From NCBI GenBank assembly GCA_016185545.1, contig JACPNJ010000004.1, positions 1 through 41,979 on the forward strand: a DNA stretch of 41,979 bases. Reading direction: 5' to 3'. The stretch is from Candidatus Yanofskyibacteriota bacterium. GTDB lineage: Bacteria > Patescibacteriota > Minisyncoccia > 2-02-FULL-40-12 > IGHO2-01-FULL-4-A. The position numbers and the translations under genes are program-made. Positions 8,569 through 16,672 of this stretch are shown here, piece after piece; positions within the stretch are counted from its first letter, which is position 1, and every line of letters begins with the position of its first letter. The notes beneath the pieces were generated by a model that was not told where the DNA came from, searched no databases, and saw only the letters and a program-made list of their open reading frames with translations.

Positions 8569-9054
8569 ATGTCTATGACCAAACTTTTTGGAACGGGGGA
8601 TTTGAGAGAACAATTTCCTTATCAATTACGAGGAATTCCGGGGTTAGTTTTGGAACCCCTGGTGCATCTTATTTTTAACAAATGGCTAATATCTTTATCT
8701 GAATCTAAATTTGACGACCCAAATACAACGGGGGATGTGACAGATTTTGAAGAAAGAGTTGAGGGATTTATATGTGTTGTGCTGGGTAAAATAGTCAGGG
8801 TGGAATACCAAAAGGATTGTTTTTTAAACCATGGCGATCATAAATATCAATCGTTTATATATCAAATTAATTTTGATGGTAAGGTTCAAGGATTAAATAT
8901 ACTTATCAAAAATTTGAAAGGCTTTATTAAGCAAACAGGGTTAGAGAATTTAAGGAAACAAGCGGGTAGACAGTTGATTACCGATTGCACTTGCGAACGC
9001 CATCAGGAAGTTTATAATTTTTATTCCGTGTCATCCAATTTACCCTGCGCATGA
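8569..9054 (+). CDS. hypothetical protein
   Basis: 161 aa ORF with promoter, AGGAGG Shine-Dalgarno and 3' terminator hairpin. Confidence 0.7.
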   Translation: MSMTKLFGTGDLREQFPYQLRGIPGLVLEPLVHLIFNKWLISLSESKFDDPNTTGDVTDFEERVEGFICVVLGKIVRVEYQKDCFLNHGDHKYQSFIYQINFDGKVQGLNILIKNLKGFIKQTGLENLRKQAGRQLITDCTCERHQEVYNFYSVSSNLPCA

Positions 9055-9071
9055 AGTCAACGACGCCGAGC

Positions 9072-9096
9072 AATCCGCTCGGTTTTTAATTTTAAT
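9072..9096 (+). terminator. terminator after ORF 8569-9054
   Basis: CCGAGCaatccGCTCGGTTTTT. Confidence 0.8.
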
Positions 9097-9108
9097 TCAG
9101 TGAGTTCT

Positions 9109-9295
9109 GTCAAAAATTATTTAAAGCGAGGCCATTATGCCTCCTAGCACCGTCAAAAGAGTGGATTGCATGGTTTGCGAGCAGTATAATAGTAAAACAC
9201 TGCGAGCAAAATCCACGCTTTTGACGGAACGTAGAATTCTCGCTGGGAATTCAAGTGGTGATAGGAGGCATAATGGCGAGCGGATAATTTTTGAC
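9109..9295 (+). repeat. family A structured palindromic repeat, copy A2
   Basis: Terminal GTCAAAAATTAT/ATAATTTTTGAC, outer stem GGCCATTATGCCTCCTA / TAGGAGGCATAATGGC, core shared with A1 and A3. Confidence 0.92.
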
Positions 9296-9303
9296 GTAGC
9301 AAG

Positions 9304-10245
9304 CTATTTCTGATGAACCGGGCAGAAATGCGCTGATCGGCTGTTTATCACGATACGTTTGATTATGCCGCCATCGTGTTTCTGGCATTTCTCGCCGGTC
9401 AACTGATAGGCCTTCTGCATATTCTGGTAATTGCCGAATTTGCCTTCAAGCGTGCGATAATCCTGTTGGCTGTCGCCTTTGGCGCCAATCGCTTTTTTCA
9501 AAACAAATTTTATGTATTTATAAATCGTGGCCAACTCTTTATCTGTCAGCTTCTCAACACGACGTAGGGGTGCGACTCCGGCGTACCAAAGTATCTCATC
9601 AGAGTAAATATTGCCGATGCCGGCAATCACAAACGGATCCATAAGAACCTTTTTGATTACTCCCCTCTTATGCCGCATTAATTCCTTAAATTTTGCTAAT
9701 GTAAATTTTGGATCAAGCGGTTCTGGCCCAAGTTTGCCGATTTCGTTTATATTTTCAATTTTATCGGTATCTCCAAGGAATATCTTGCCAAACCGCCTAA
9801 CATCAGACAGACCGAGCATATAACCATTGCTTAAGAAAATTATAAAACGAATAAACCTATTATATGGATCATCCTGCAATGGTCCCGAAATTGTGCTAAC
9901 CCATTTTTGATCTCCAGTTTCTAGTTTAGTTTTGAATTTTGAGTTATAGTTTTGAGATTTTAGATTTGAGATTTGAGATTGTTTTATCCACTTTCCATAC
10001 AATAAGTGCCCGGATATTTTCTGATGAATTATCAAGGTCTTGCCGCCAGACAAATCAATCATAATATATTTTGCCCGCCGGCGAGCGCGTAGAATTTTGC
10101 GGCCTTTTATTTCGTGCACAAAGTCGGTCAACTTGTGTGTTTTGATGGTCTTCGCCCAGTCAGTCCAGGCACCCACAATTTTAAGGCCAACCGCTTTTTT
10201 ATTGAGACCTCTGACTATAGTTTCTACTTCCGGAAGTTCTGGCAT
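9304..10245 (-). CDS. mutM: formamidopyrimidine-DNA glycosylase (Fpg/MutM)
   Basis: MPELPEVETIVRGL N-terminus; IHQKISGHLLYGKW; VIAGIGNIYSDEILWYAGV; C-terminal zinc-finger-like region. Confidence 0.95.
   Translation of the reverse strand: MPELPEVETIVRGLNKKAVGLKIVGAWTDWAKTIKTHKLTDFVHEIKGRKILRARRRAKYIMIDLSGGKTLIIHQKISGHLLYGKWIKQSQISNLKSQNYNSKFKTKLETGDQKWVSTISGPLQDDPYNRFIRFIIFLSNGYMLGLSDVRRFGKIFLGDTDKIENINEIGKLGPEPLDPKFTLAKFKELMRHKRGVIKKVLMDPFVIAGIGNIYSDEILWYAGVAPLRRVEKLTDKELATIYKYIKFVLKKAIGAKGDSQQDYRTLEGKFGNYQNMQKAYQLTGEKCQKHDGGIIKRIVINSRSAHFCPVHQK
9911..9981 (-). repeat. degenerate heptamer array, in-frame in mutM
   Basis: TCTAGTT TAGTTTT GAATTTT GAGTTAT AGTTTTG AGATTTT AGATTTG AGATTTG AGATTG, period 7. 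Confidence 0.75.
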
Positions 10246-10276
10246 GTTAGTATTTTAGGCCAAATTTAGAGGTTTG

Positions 10277-10303
10277 TCCAAAAATAAAACGGCTTTTTGA
10301 GCC
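10277..10303 (-). terminator. terminator downstream of ORF 10310-10822
   Basis: Minus strand CGGCTcaaaaAGCCGTTTTATTTTT. Confidence 0.7.
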
Positions 10304-10309
10304 GCGATT

Positions 10310-10822
10310 TTATCCATTGAGTGCTATAATTCTCGCCGAGTCGAGTGCCCCTCCTGCTTTTATCAGGCAATCTCTTATTAATTTTTTATTACCTTGCCCC
10401 AGAATGTTTATAGTAAATTCATCTACCGCTAATTCATTCGTTGTTTTTAAATTGATATGGCCCAATTCATGGGCTACAGCCACCTCAAGACATCCTGATT
10501 TTATAACTGAGGGGGAGAAAATAATAATGTGTTCGTATTTGGGTTCGCCATTTACCAAAATAGCGATAAAACTTACGGCATTTATTTCATTGAATTTTTC
10601 GGGAAACAGGTCATTGCCAAAATAGACAAAAAACCTTACATCCTTGCTTTTAACCAAAGGATGATCCAATAATTTTTTACAGGTCGCATGGGCAATTTTA
10701 TCTAAATATCGCAAATCAACAATGCGCGGACCCAATCGTGATGAAAGTAATACGACGCCCAAACCCAATAACAGAAAAATCAATAGACAAATACCAGCAT
10801 ATAGAAGATATTTTTTATTCAC
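10310..10822 (-). CDS. membrane-anchored putative zinc metalloprotease (HELGH)
   Basis: TM YLLYAGICLLIFLLLGLGVVLL followed by VAHELGHINLK. GTG at 10822 preceded by AGGAGG. Confidence 0.65.
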   Translation of the reverse strand: MNKKYLLYAGICLLIFLLLGLGVVLLSSRLGPRIVDLRYLDKIAHATCKKLLDHPLVKSKDVRFFVYFGNDLFPEKFNEINAVSFIAILVNGEPKYEHIIIFSPSVIKSGCLEVAVAHELGHINLKTTNELAVDEFTINILGQGNKKLIRDCLIKAGGALDSARIIALNG

Positions 10823-10848
10823 CTTTCCTCCTGTCTGTAAAAGAGCTT

Positions 10849-13395
10849 CTAAAAAACCAACGGCTTCATCTCCTGCCAATTCTGCCCATATTTTACATCT
10901 ACTATTAGGGGTACGTCAAGATGATGAACTGATTCCATAATTTGTTGTAATTTAGGAGCAATTCTTTTCACTAGATCGGTTTTAATTTCAAAAACCAGCT
11001 CATCGTGGACTTGAAGCAATAATCGCGCCTGATTGTCTTTTAAGTTCTCGTGGATATGTTTAAAAACACCGACCATCGCCAATTTCATCAAGTCAGCGGC
11101 GGTTCCCTGAATGGGGTGATTGATTGCCGCCCGCTCAGCCTGCGCCTGAAGCTGTGGCATGGTTGATTGAATATCCAAAAGCTGGCGGCGGCGGCCAAAT
11201 ATAGTTTCTACAAACCCGTTTTTATGCGCTCTTTCTTTTATTTCTTCCATGTATTTGGCCACACCGGAAAAATCAGCAAAATATTTGGTTATAAACTCAC
11301 GGGCACGCAAAGTGCTGACCCCGGCAGAACGTGCAAAACCTACCGGCCCCATACCATAAATAATGCCGAAATTCAGTGTTTTCGCTTGCCGGCGCATTTC
11401 TTTAGTCACACCTTCGGGTTCGACTTCAAAAATCTCCGCGGCAGTCGCAGTATGTATGTCTTCCCCACGGTGAAAAACTTCAATCATCTTTTCGTCTTTG
11501 GCAATATGGGCAACAATGCGAAGTTCAAGTTGGGAATAATCAAATGAAGCAAGCTGATATCCGTCTTCGGCTATAAATGCTTTGCGGAATTCTTGGCCAA
11601 TTTCTGTTTTAATCGGAATATTTTGTAAATTCGGATTTTCCGAAGACAAACGCCCGGTGCCGGTACCGGTTTGGTTATAAGTCGTATGCAATCGCCCGTC
11701 TTTCGGATCAATAAGACGCGGAAATGGTTCAATATAGGTCGTTTTGAGTTTTTGCAATTCGCGATATTGCAATATCAAATCAATAATCGGGTGCTCGTCT
11801 CTTATTTTTTCAAGTTCCGGTGCGGCGGTGGAAAACGCTCCCCTGCCAGTCTTGCGAACCCGGCCCTTGATGCCCAACTTTGCATAAAGTATCTCGCCGA
11901 GTTGCTGTGGAGAATTAATATTGAACTCCCCGCCGACAAGTTTATAAATTTTCGTTTCCAGTTTGACAAGCTCTTTGTTGGTAGATCTTAGTAATTCAGC
12001 AAGGGCATCAGTATTTATTTTGATGCCGTGAAGTTCCATTTCGGCCAGCACTGGTATTAACAGCATTTCAATATCTTCAAAAACTTTAAGCAGATTGGCA
12101 GATTTCATTTTATCCCAAAGTTGCTCTTTCAATTTCCGAAGATAAGCCGATTTTTGGGCCAACTCTTCGCTGGACATCTCATTAAATTCCACATAATAAA
12201 TTTCAGAAAAATCGTAATTTTTTTGGTCGGGGTTCAGCAGATAGGCGGCAATTTCGGTATCAAAAATTTTATTCTTGATATGCTCGCCGCGGCTTACGGC
12301 AAATCTAAATAATCCCTTCAAGCCATGACCAATAATTGTCGCCTGTGTATTGGCAAGTATTTTTTGGACTGTGGTTCCATTGTACGGCTCAACAATATAA
12401 ATATTATTTTTATCGGGGTCAAATTCAATTTTTGAAATCGCAGTTTTAGAGGTTGAACCTCTCACAAGAGGTTCAACCTCTTGGTAAAGATTTATTTCCG
12501 GCAATCTTTTTGATAAACTGGAAAATCCTAAATCACGAAAGGCAGTTTCAATTCGAGAAATATCGGCATTTTTGCGCCAAGATGATTTTTCCATGGTAAA
12601 ATCAATGTCTAAGTCAGTAACTATAATTGAAAGTTCCCTGGAAGAAAACGCTTTTTCTTTATTTCCAATAAGTTTTTCGGCAAGTTTTTCGCTGATACCG
12701 GCAGTTTTTAATTTGGTGGATTGCCGCTTATTTGCTTCTAGAAATTGATACAGTTGATCCAAATTGCCGAATTTCTTTATCAATTCCGCCGCCGTCTTCT
12801 CCCCCACCCCGGGCACACCGGGTATGTTATCAGAGGGATCACCCTTCAATCCCCGGTAATCATTTAGCTGTTCCGGTTTGAGGCCATAACGGGCAAATAC
12901 CGCGTCTTGGTCATAAACTACGGTATCACTGACGCCTTTGCGCAAGGTAAATACGGCCACCTTTTCACCGTCAACCAGTTGCAGTGCATCCAAATCGCCA
13001 GTGGCTATAATTATTTGGAGATCTTTTTGGCTTTTGGCTTTGGTAGCAAGGGTTCCTATTAAATCGTCTGCCTCGTAGCCCTCTTTTTCATATATCGGGA
13101 CACCAAAACCGGCTAGCACTTCTTTGACCAATGGGATTTGACTGTATAGTTCCTGCGGCGCTTTTTCACGATGAATTTTGTATTCGGCAAATTTTTCGTG
13201 GCGAAATGTCGGTCCCTTCAAATCAAAAGCAGCCGCGATATAATCCGGCTTCAGTTCCTTTATCGTTTTAATCAAAATGGAGGCAAAACCGAAAACAGCA
13301 TTGGTCACAACACCACTGGGTGAGGTCAAAGGCGGCAAGGCATGGAAGGCGCGGTGCACCAAAGCGTTACCGTCAATCAAAATTAATTTTTTCAC
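10849..13395 (-). CDS. polA: DNA polymerase I
   Basis: 5'-3' exonuclease domain and polymerase motifs FDYSQLELRIVAHIAKDEKMIEVF, RRQAKTLNFGIIYGMG, LLLQVHDELVFEI. Confidence 0.97.
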   Translation of the reverse strand: MKKLILIDGNALVHRAFHALPPLTSPSGVVTNAVFGFASILIKTIKELKPDYIAAAFDLKGPTFRHEKFAEYKIHREKAPQELYSQIPLVKEVLAGFGVPIYEKEGYEADDLIGTLATKAKSQKDLQIIIATGDLDALQLVDGEKVAVFTLRKGVSDTVVYDQDAVFARYGLKPEQLNDYRGLKGDPSDNIPGVPGVGEKTAAELIKKFGNLDQLYQFLEANKRQSTKLKTAGISEKLAEKLIGNKEKAFSSRELSIIVTDLDIDFTMEKSSWRKNADISRIETAFRDLGFSSLSKRLPEINLYQEVEPLVRGSTSKTAISKIEFDPDKNNIYIVEPYNGTTVQKILANTQATIIGHGLKGLFRFAVSRGEHIKNKIFDTEIAAYLLNPDQKNYDFSEIYYVEFNEMSSEELAQKSAYLRKLKEQLWDKMKSANLLKVFEDIEMLLIPVLAEMELHGIKINTDALAELLRSTNKELVKLETKIYKLVGGEFNINSPQQLGEILYAKLGIKGRVRKTGRGAFSTAAPELEKIRDEHPIIDLILQYRELQKLKTTYIEPFPRLIDPKDGRLHTTYNQTGTGTGRLSSENPNLQNIPIKTEIGQEFRKAFIAEDGYQLASFDYSQLELRIVAHIAKDEKMIEVFHRGEDIHTATAAEIFEVEPEGVTKEMRRQAKTLNFGIIYGMGPVGFARSAGVSTLRAREFITKYFADFSGVAKYMEEIKERAHKNGFVETIFGRRRQLLDIQSTMPQLQAQAERAAINHPIQGTAADLMKLAMVGVFKHIHENLKDNQARLLLQVHDELVFEIKTDLVKRIAPKLQQIMESVHHLDVPLIVDVKYGQNWQEMKPLVF

Positions 13396-13955
13396 TTCTT
13401 CGCTCCTCCGGAGCTTCGAAGTGCAAGCATTTCTTCTTTAGGCGAAGAAGTGCCCTTCCGAAGCTTTAGCGAAGGAGGGCCATATATATTATTAATCGTA
13501 ATTTTTCTCGTTTTTATGCCTATGTGGTCAATATGCACTTTAATATATTTACTAGGCAGTATCTTTTTCACTCGATCAGACCACTCAATTAAAACAATAT
13601 TTCTCGGGTCAGCCATAATTTCTTTTATGCCAAGCGGGATTAAGTCGTGGTAATTTTTTAATCTATACGCATCTATATGATATAAAAACCTGTAACCTGT
13701 AACCTGCTTGCCCCGTTGCGAAGCTACTCGGGGTAACCTGTAACCTTTTAACAAAACGAATGTCGGGCTGGTTATACGCGACTTGATACCAAACGCACCG
13801 GCAAAACCCTTAACAAAAGTCGTCTTGCCGGCGCCAAGTTCACCTTCAAGAGCAAAAGCTTGAGCGTGTTGTTGCAAACTATTTTTAATAACCTTTTTAG
13901 CTAGGTTACTTGCTATGTTTTTGGTTTGCCTAACTCCTTTAGATTGGAATTTCAT
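13392..13955 (-). CDS. tsaE: tRNA threonylcarbamoyladenosine biosynthesis protein TsaE
   Basis: Walker A GELGAGKTTFVKGFA, SPTFVLLKGY, YHIDAYRLK, IEWSDRV. Confidence 0.93.
   Translation of the reverse strand: MKFQSKGVRQTKNIASNLAKKVIKNSLQQHAQAFALEGELGAGKTTFVKGFAGAFGIKSRITSPTFVLLKGYRLPRVASQRGKQVTGYRFLYHIDAYRLKNYHDLIPLGIKEIMADPRNIVLIEWSDRVKKILPSKYIKVHIDHIGIKTRKITINNIYGPPSLKLRKGTSSPKEEMLALRSSGGAKK
13394..13488. repeat. palindrome cluster at tsaE 3' end overlapping the polA start
   Basis: CACTTCTTCG..CGAAGAAGTG, GCTCCtccGGAGC, CCCTTCCGaagctttagCGAAGGAGGG. Confidence 0.8.
13689..13748. repeat. heptamer array (CCTGTAA) interrupted by hairpin CCCCGTTGCGAAGCTACTCGGGG, in-frame in tsaE
   Basis: CCTGTAA CCTGTAA CCTG-cttg-[13711-13733 hairpin]-TAA CCTGTAA CC. 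Confidence 0.88.
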
Positions 13956-13992
13956 TTACTTAAAGATAGCCTCTTTTTCTTAATTTTTCAAA

Positions 13993-14913
13993 CTAAAACC
14001 CTCTGATTTCTTTGAGTATTTTTATATCCGCTTCTCTTTTGGAGTCATCAGTTTCTAAAAGCCAATCAATACTGCGAAATTCTGTGGCGTTAAGAATATT
14101 CGCCAAGCCGTTTTTGCCAATAAATCCATCGTTTATATGTTCATGGCGATCGCGTCTGCCACCCAAATCGACTTTGGAATCATTAACATGGGCCAGTTTT
14201 AGAAATTCCAATCCTATTTTTGTATTGAATTCTTCCAATACATTTTTAACTCCTTCCGCAGTTCTAAAATCATAGCCGGAAGCAAAAGCATGACAGGTAT
14301 CAAAACACACCCCGTAGTGAAAATTGGAATTGCTTGCAATCTTACCCGCACCTTCGGTGCGGGTTTTTCCAATTTCTACTACGGGGCAGGTTCCGCCTAT
14401 CAGTAACCCGAGTTGTCTTAAAATTTCCCCAATTTCATCAAAAGTATCTCCAATGATATTTCCTGTACCGGCGGCAATTTCAAGAAGAAGTTGGGTTGTA
14501 CCCTGATAGCCATCAAACGCTTGATTAATGGCGTCGGCAACCTTGGCAATGCCGTCTTCCAGTGTCTGACCCGTGTGAGAACCCAGATGAGTCATAACAT
14601 AACGCGCCCCAAGCAGACTCCCTCGTTCCAGTTCTTCTCTGACTACCTTGATGGAGCCGAGCCTAATCCGTGGCTCAAGCGAGGCAAAATTAATATAGTA
14701 AGGCGTATGTATATAAAAAGTTTCAAAATCACACTCCTTCATTTGCGATTTGAAATTAGCTATAATTGTTTGCGTAAGAATTGGCGCCGGTCCACCCTGC
14801 GGCGGCCGTGTGAAACATTGAAATGTTTCACAGCCTAAATCATTAGCACGCTTAGGTGCCATATGCACACCGCCGGATATGGAAACATGGGCTCCGATTC
14901 TTGGATTAGTCAT
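13993..14913 (-). CDS. nfo: endonuclease IV
   Basis: RIGAHVSISGGVHMAPKRANDLGCETFQCF, GVCFDTCHAFASGYDF, HVNDSKVDLGGRRDRHEHINDGFIG. Confidence 0.95.
   Translation of the reverse strand: MTNPRIGAHVSISGGVHMAPKRANDLGCETFQCFTRPPQGGPAPILTQTIIANFKSQMKECDFETFYIHTPYYINFASLEPRIRLGSIKVVREELERGSLLGARYVMTHLGSHTGQTLEDGIAKVADAINQAFDGYQGTTQLLLEIAAGTGNIIGDTFDEIGEILRQLGLLIGGTCPVVEIGKTRTEGAGKIASNSNFHYGVCFDTCHAFASGYDFRTAEGVKNVLEEFNTKIGLEFLKLAHVNDSKVDLGGRRDRHEHINDGFIGKNGLANILNATEFRSIDWLLETDDSKREADIKILKEIRGF
14310..14386. repeat. multi-hairpin palindrome (family E) in-frame in nfo
   Basis: CCCCGTAGTgaAAATTGGAA ... ACCCGCACCttcGGTGCGGGT ... TTCCAATTTctACTACGGGG. Confidence 0.9.
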
Positions 14914-14944
14914 AAGGTAAATGGTAGTATTTTGTTTACAAAAA

Positions 14945-14967
14945 TAAAACCCCGGGTGGGGTTTAAT
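14945..14967 (-). terminator. terminator downstream of VWA gene
   Basis: AAACCCCACCCGGGGTTTTATTTTTG on minus strand. Confidence 0.8.
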
Positions 14968-16018
14968 TGCTTAATATCACACGGTAACCGTTGCGATGCA
15001 AAAGTTTTGCCGGCATTCGCCGCCACCTGCCATCTTTATCTCTATCACCGATTTCAATTCTAATTTGAATCTCGTCGCCATTTTTATAATTCGGGTTTAA
15101 TTTGTAACTTAAATGGTATTGGTTTCGCAGGTCCGTCAATATTCGTCTGGCAATCTCGGGCAATTTGTCTTGTCTAGGCAAGTCAAAAAATCTGCCGCCG
15201 GTTAATCTCGAGGTTTCTTTGAGATTACGCTCAAATTCCTCACGAATCCCCGGATCAACTTTGGTCGAATCATGGCTAATCGTGCCAATCGTATAAATAG
15301 ACAAATTGGCCGCTTGAGCAAGGTAAGCCGAATTCTTTAGGCCAGAAAAGGGCATATTGTTTTGACCGTCAGAAACAACAATCAGAAAATTGGCAAAATT
15401 GCCGGGTTCATCCATAAATTTCCTGGATGCCGATTCTATACTGCCGAAAAGCGGACTGCCGCCTGCGGCTTTTTTGGTTTTTCTTATTATGGCTCTAACC
15501 AGAGCATTGATGTTGTCAGTCCAGTCCTGTTTCAGTGTGAACACACCCTTGGCTGGATTTTGATCTAGCGGTTCATAATAAAATTCGGACACAAAAAATT
15601 TGTCACCGCGATTTTTATCGCTTATTTCTCTGATTATCCATTTTACCAATTCTGACGCTACGTCAAGCTGATAAAGAAATTGTTCTGACGTTGAACCGCT
15701 GGTATCTATGGTAATACCCCCGCGCAGAGGCAGCTGCTCAGGCAGTTCCAGATTTATTTCTACCTCATGAAAGTTTTTCTCGCCGATTTTTTTTTCACTA
15801 ACTTTAAAATTTTGTTTCCCCAGACGAGGTAACGGCTCACCTTTTCTGCCCAATAACACAACTGATACATTAACTAAATTAACTTCGGTGCTGAATAAAG
15901 GCGCGCCGGGCGGAGAATTGGATATTTCCTGCGGCTCGGCAGACTGGACTAGCCCGGCGTACGGCTGCCCCAGGTAAAAAACAAGTCCAAATATTAAAAT
16001 ACCAATCAGATTTTTCAT
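14963..16018 (-). CDS. VWFA-related domain secreted protein
   Basis: ITIDTSGSTSEQFLYQLDVASELVKWII, FLIVVSDGQNNMPFSG; signal-like N-terminus (MKNLIGILIFGLVFYLGQ). Confidence 0.8.
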   Translation of the reverse strand: MKNLIGILIFGLVFYLGQPYAGLVQSAEPQEISNSPPGAPLFSTEVNLVNVSVVLLGRKGEPLPRLGKQNFKVSEKKIGEKNFHEVEINLELPEQLPLRGGITIDTSGSTSEQFLYQLDVASELVKWIIREISDKNRGDKFFVSEFYYEPLDQNPAKGVFTLKQDWTDNINALVRAIIRKTKKAAGGSPLFGSIESASRKFMDEPGNFANFLIVVSDGQNNMPFSGLKNSAYLAQAANLSIYTIGTISHDSTKVDPGIREEFERNLKETSRLTGGRFFDLPRQDKLPEIARRILTDLRNQYHLSYKLNPNYKNGDEIQIRIEIGDRDKDGRWRRMPAKLLHRNGYRVILSN

Positions 16019-16077
16019 TTTCTTCGGCCTCTTTTTTTGTAAATGTGCCTTTAGTTCTCTATCTACCATATCTGATA

Positions 16078-16112
16078 AAAAAATAAAATCCCGATATTGT
16101 CGGGATAAATTT
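16078..16112 (-). terminator. terminator between ORF 16136-16657 and VWA gene
   Basis: TCCCGACAATATCGGGATTTTATTTTTTT on minus strand. Confidence 0.8.
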
Positions 16113-16135
16113 ACAATTCCCATTCAAGGACGGTA

Positions 16136-16657
16136 TTAGTGCGTACCGTTGATGTGATTTTTTTGGGTTATTCTTATCCGTGTTCCTATTGGAAGGTGGC
16201 TGATAACCGCAATATTATTCAGACCTTCATTTTCAATGTCATAGACCAGCATTGGCGACCTTTGTGTAAAAAAATTATAAACAGCCATTGCTATAGCGCT
16301 AAAGCCCGCGGCAACAAGCCCGACTAGACCGGCATCTTTCAATCTGGATCGCTGCAAACTCTTGGGCGGATTAACCACCCCCACACTAGCACCGACACCG
16401 CCGCCCATACCTCCTATAACTGCCGCGGTTCCGACGTTATCTGTCAATTCTTTTGGGTCTAAAACCGCCAAAGTTTTGATTTCAGTCAAGCTGAACTCGA
16501 TACCCTTTGACTTTTTTATCTCAACGGTAACGCTTTTGGACGGTTCAATCGCGAGAATCCGGCCATTGATAACGATTGGCACTTCAGTTGCCCAAAGACT
16601 GCTGGCCAAAAAATTGCAAATCAAAATTGTTGCTAATCGTGAAAATAATTTTTTCAT
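16136..16657 (-). CDS. hypothetical exported protein with Gly-rich segment
   Basis: Signal-like N-terminus; GTAAVIGGMGGGVGASVGVV. Confidence 0.65.
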   Translation of the reverse strand: MKKLFSRLATILICNFLASSLWATEVPIVINGRILAIEPSKSVTVEIKKSKGIEFSLTEIKTLAVLDPKELTDNVGTAAVIGGMGGGVGASVGVVNPPKSLQRSRLKDAGLVGLVAAGFSAIAMAVYNFFTQRSPMLVYDIENEGLNNIAVISHLPIGTRIRITQKNHINGTH

Positions 16658-16672
16658 CCATCTCCTCCTTTT

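Noticed and set aside
9109-9295. Family A repeats as a CRISPR array or integron attC sites
   Set aside because: Copies are kilobases apart with no spacer series or cas genes, so not CRISPR. attC was considered, but no clear GTTRRRY/RYYYAAC ends or IntI insertion were seen; kept only as an analogy.
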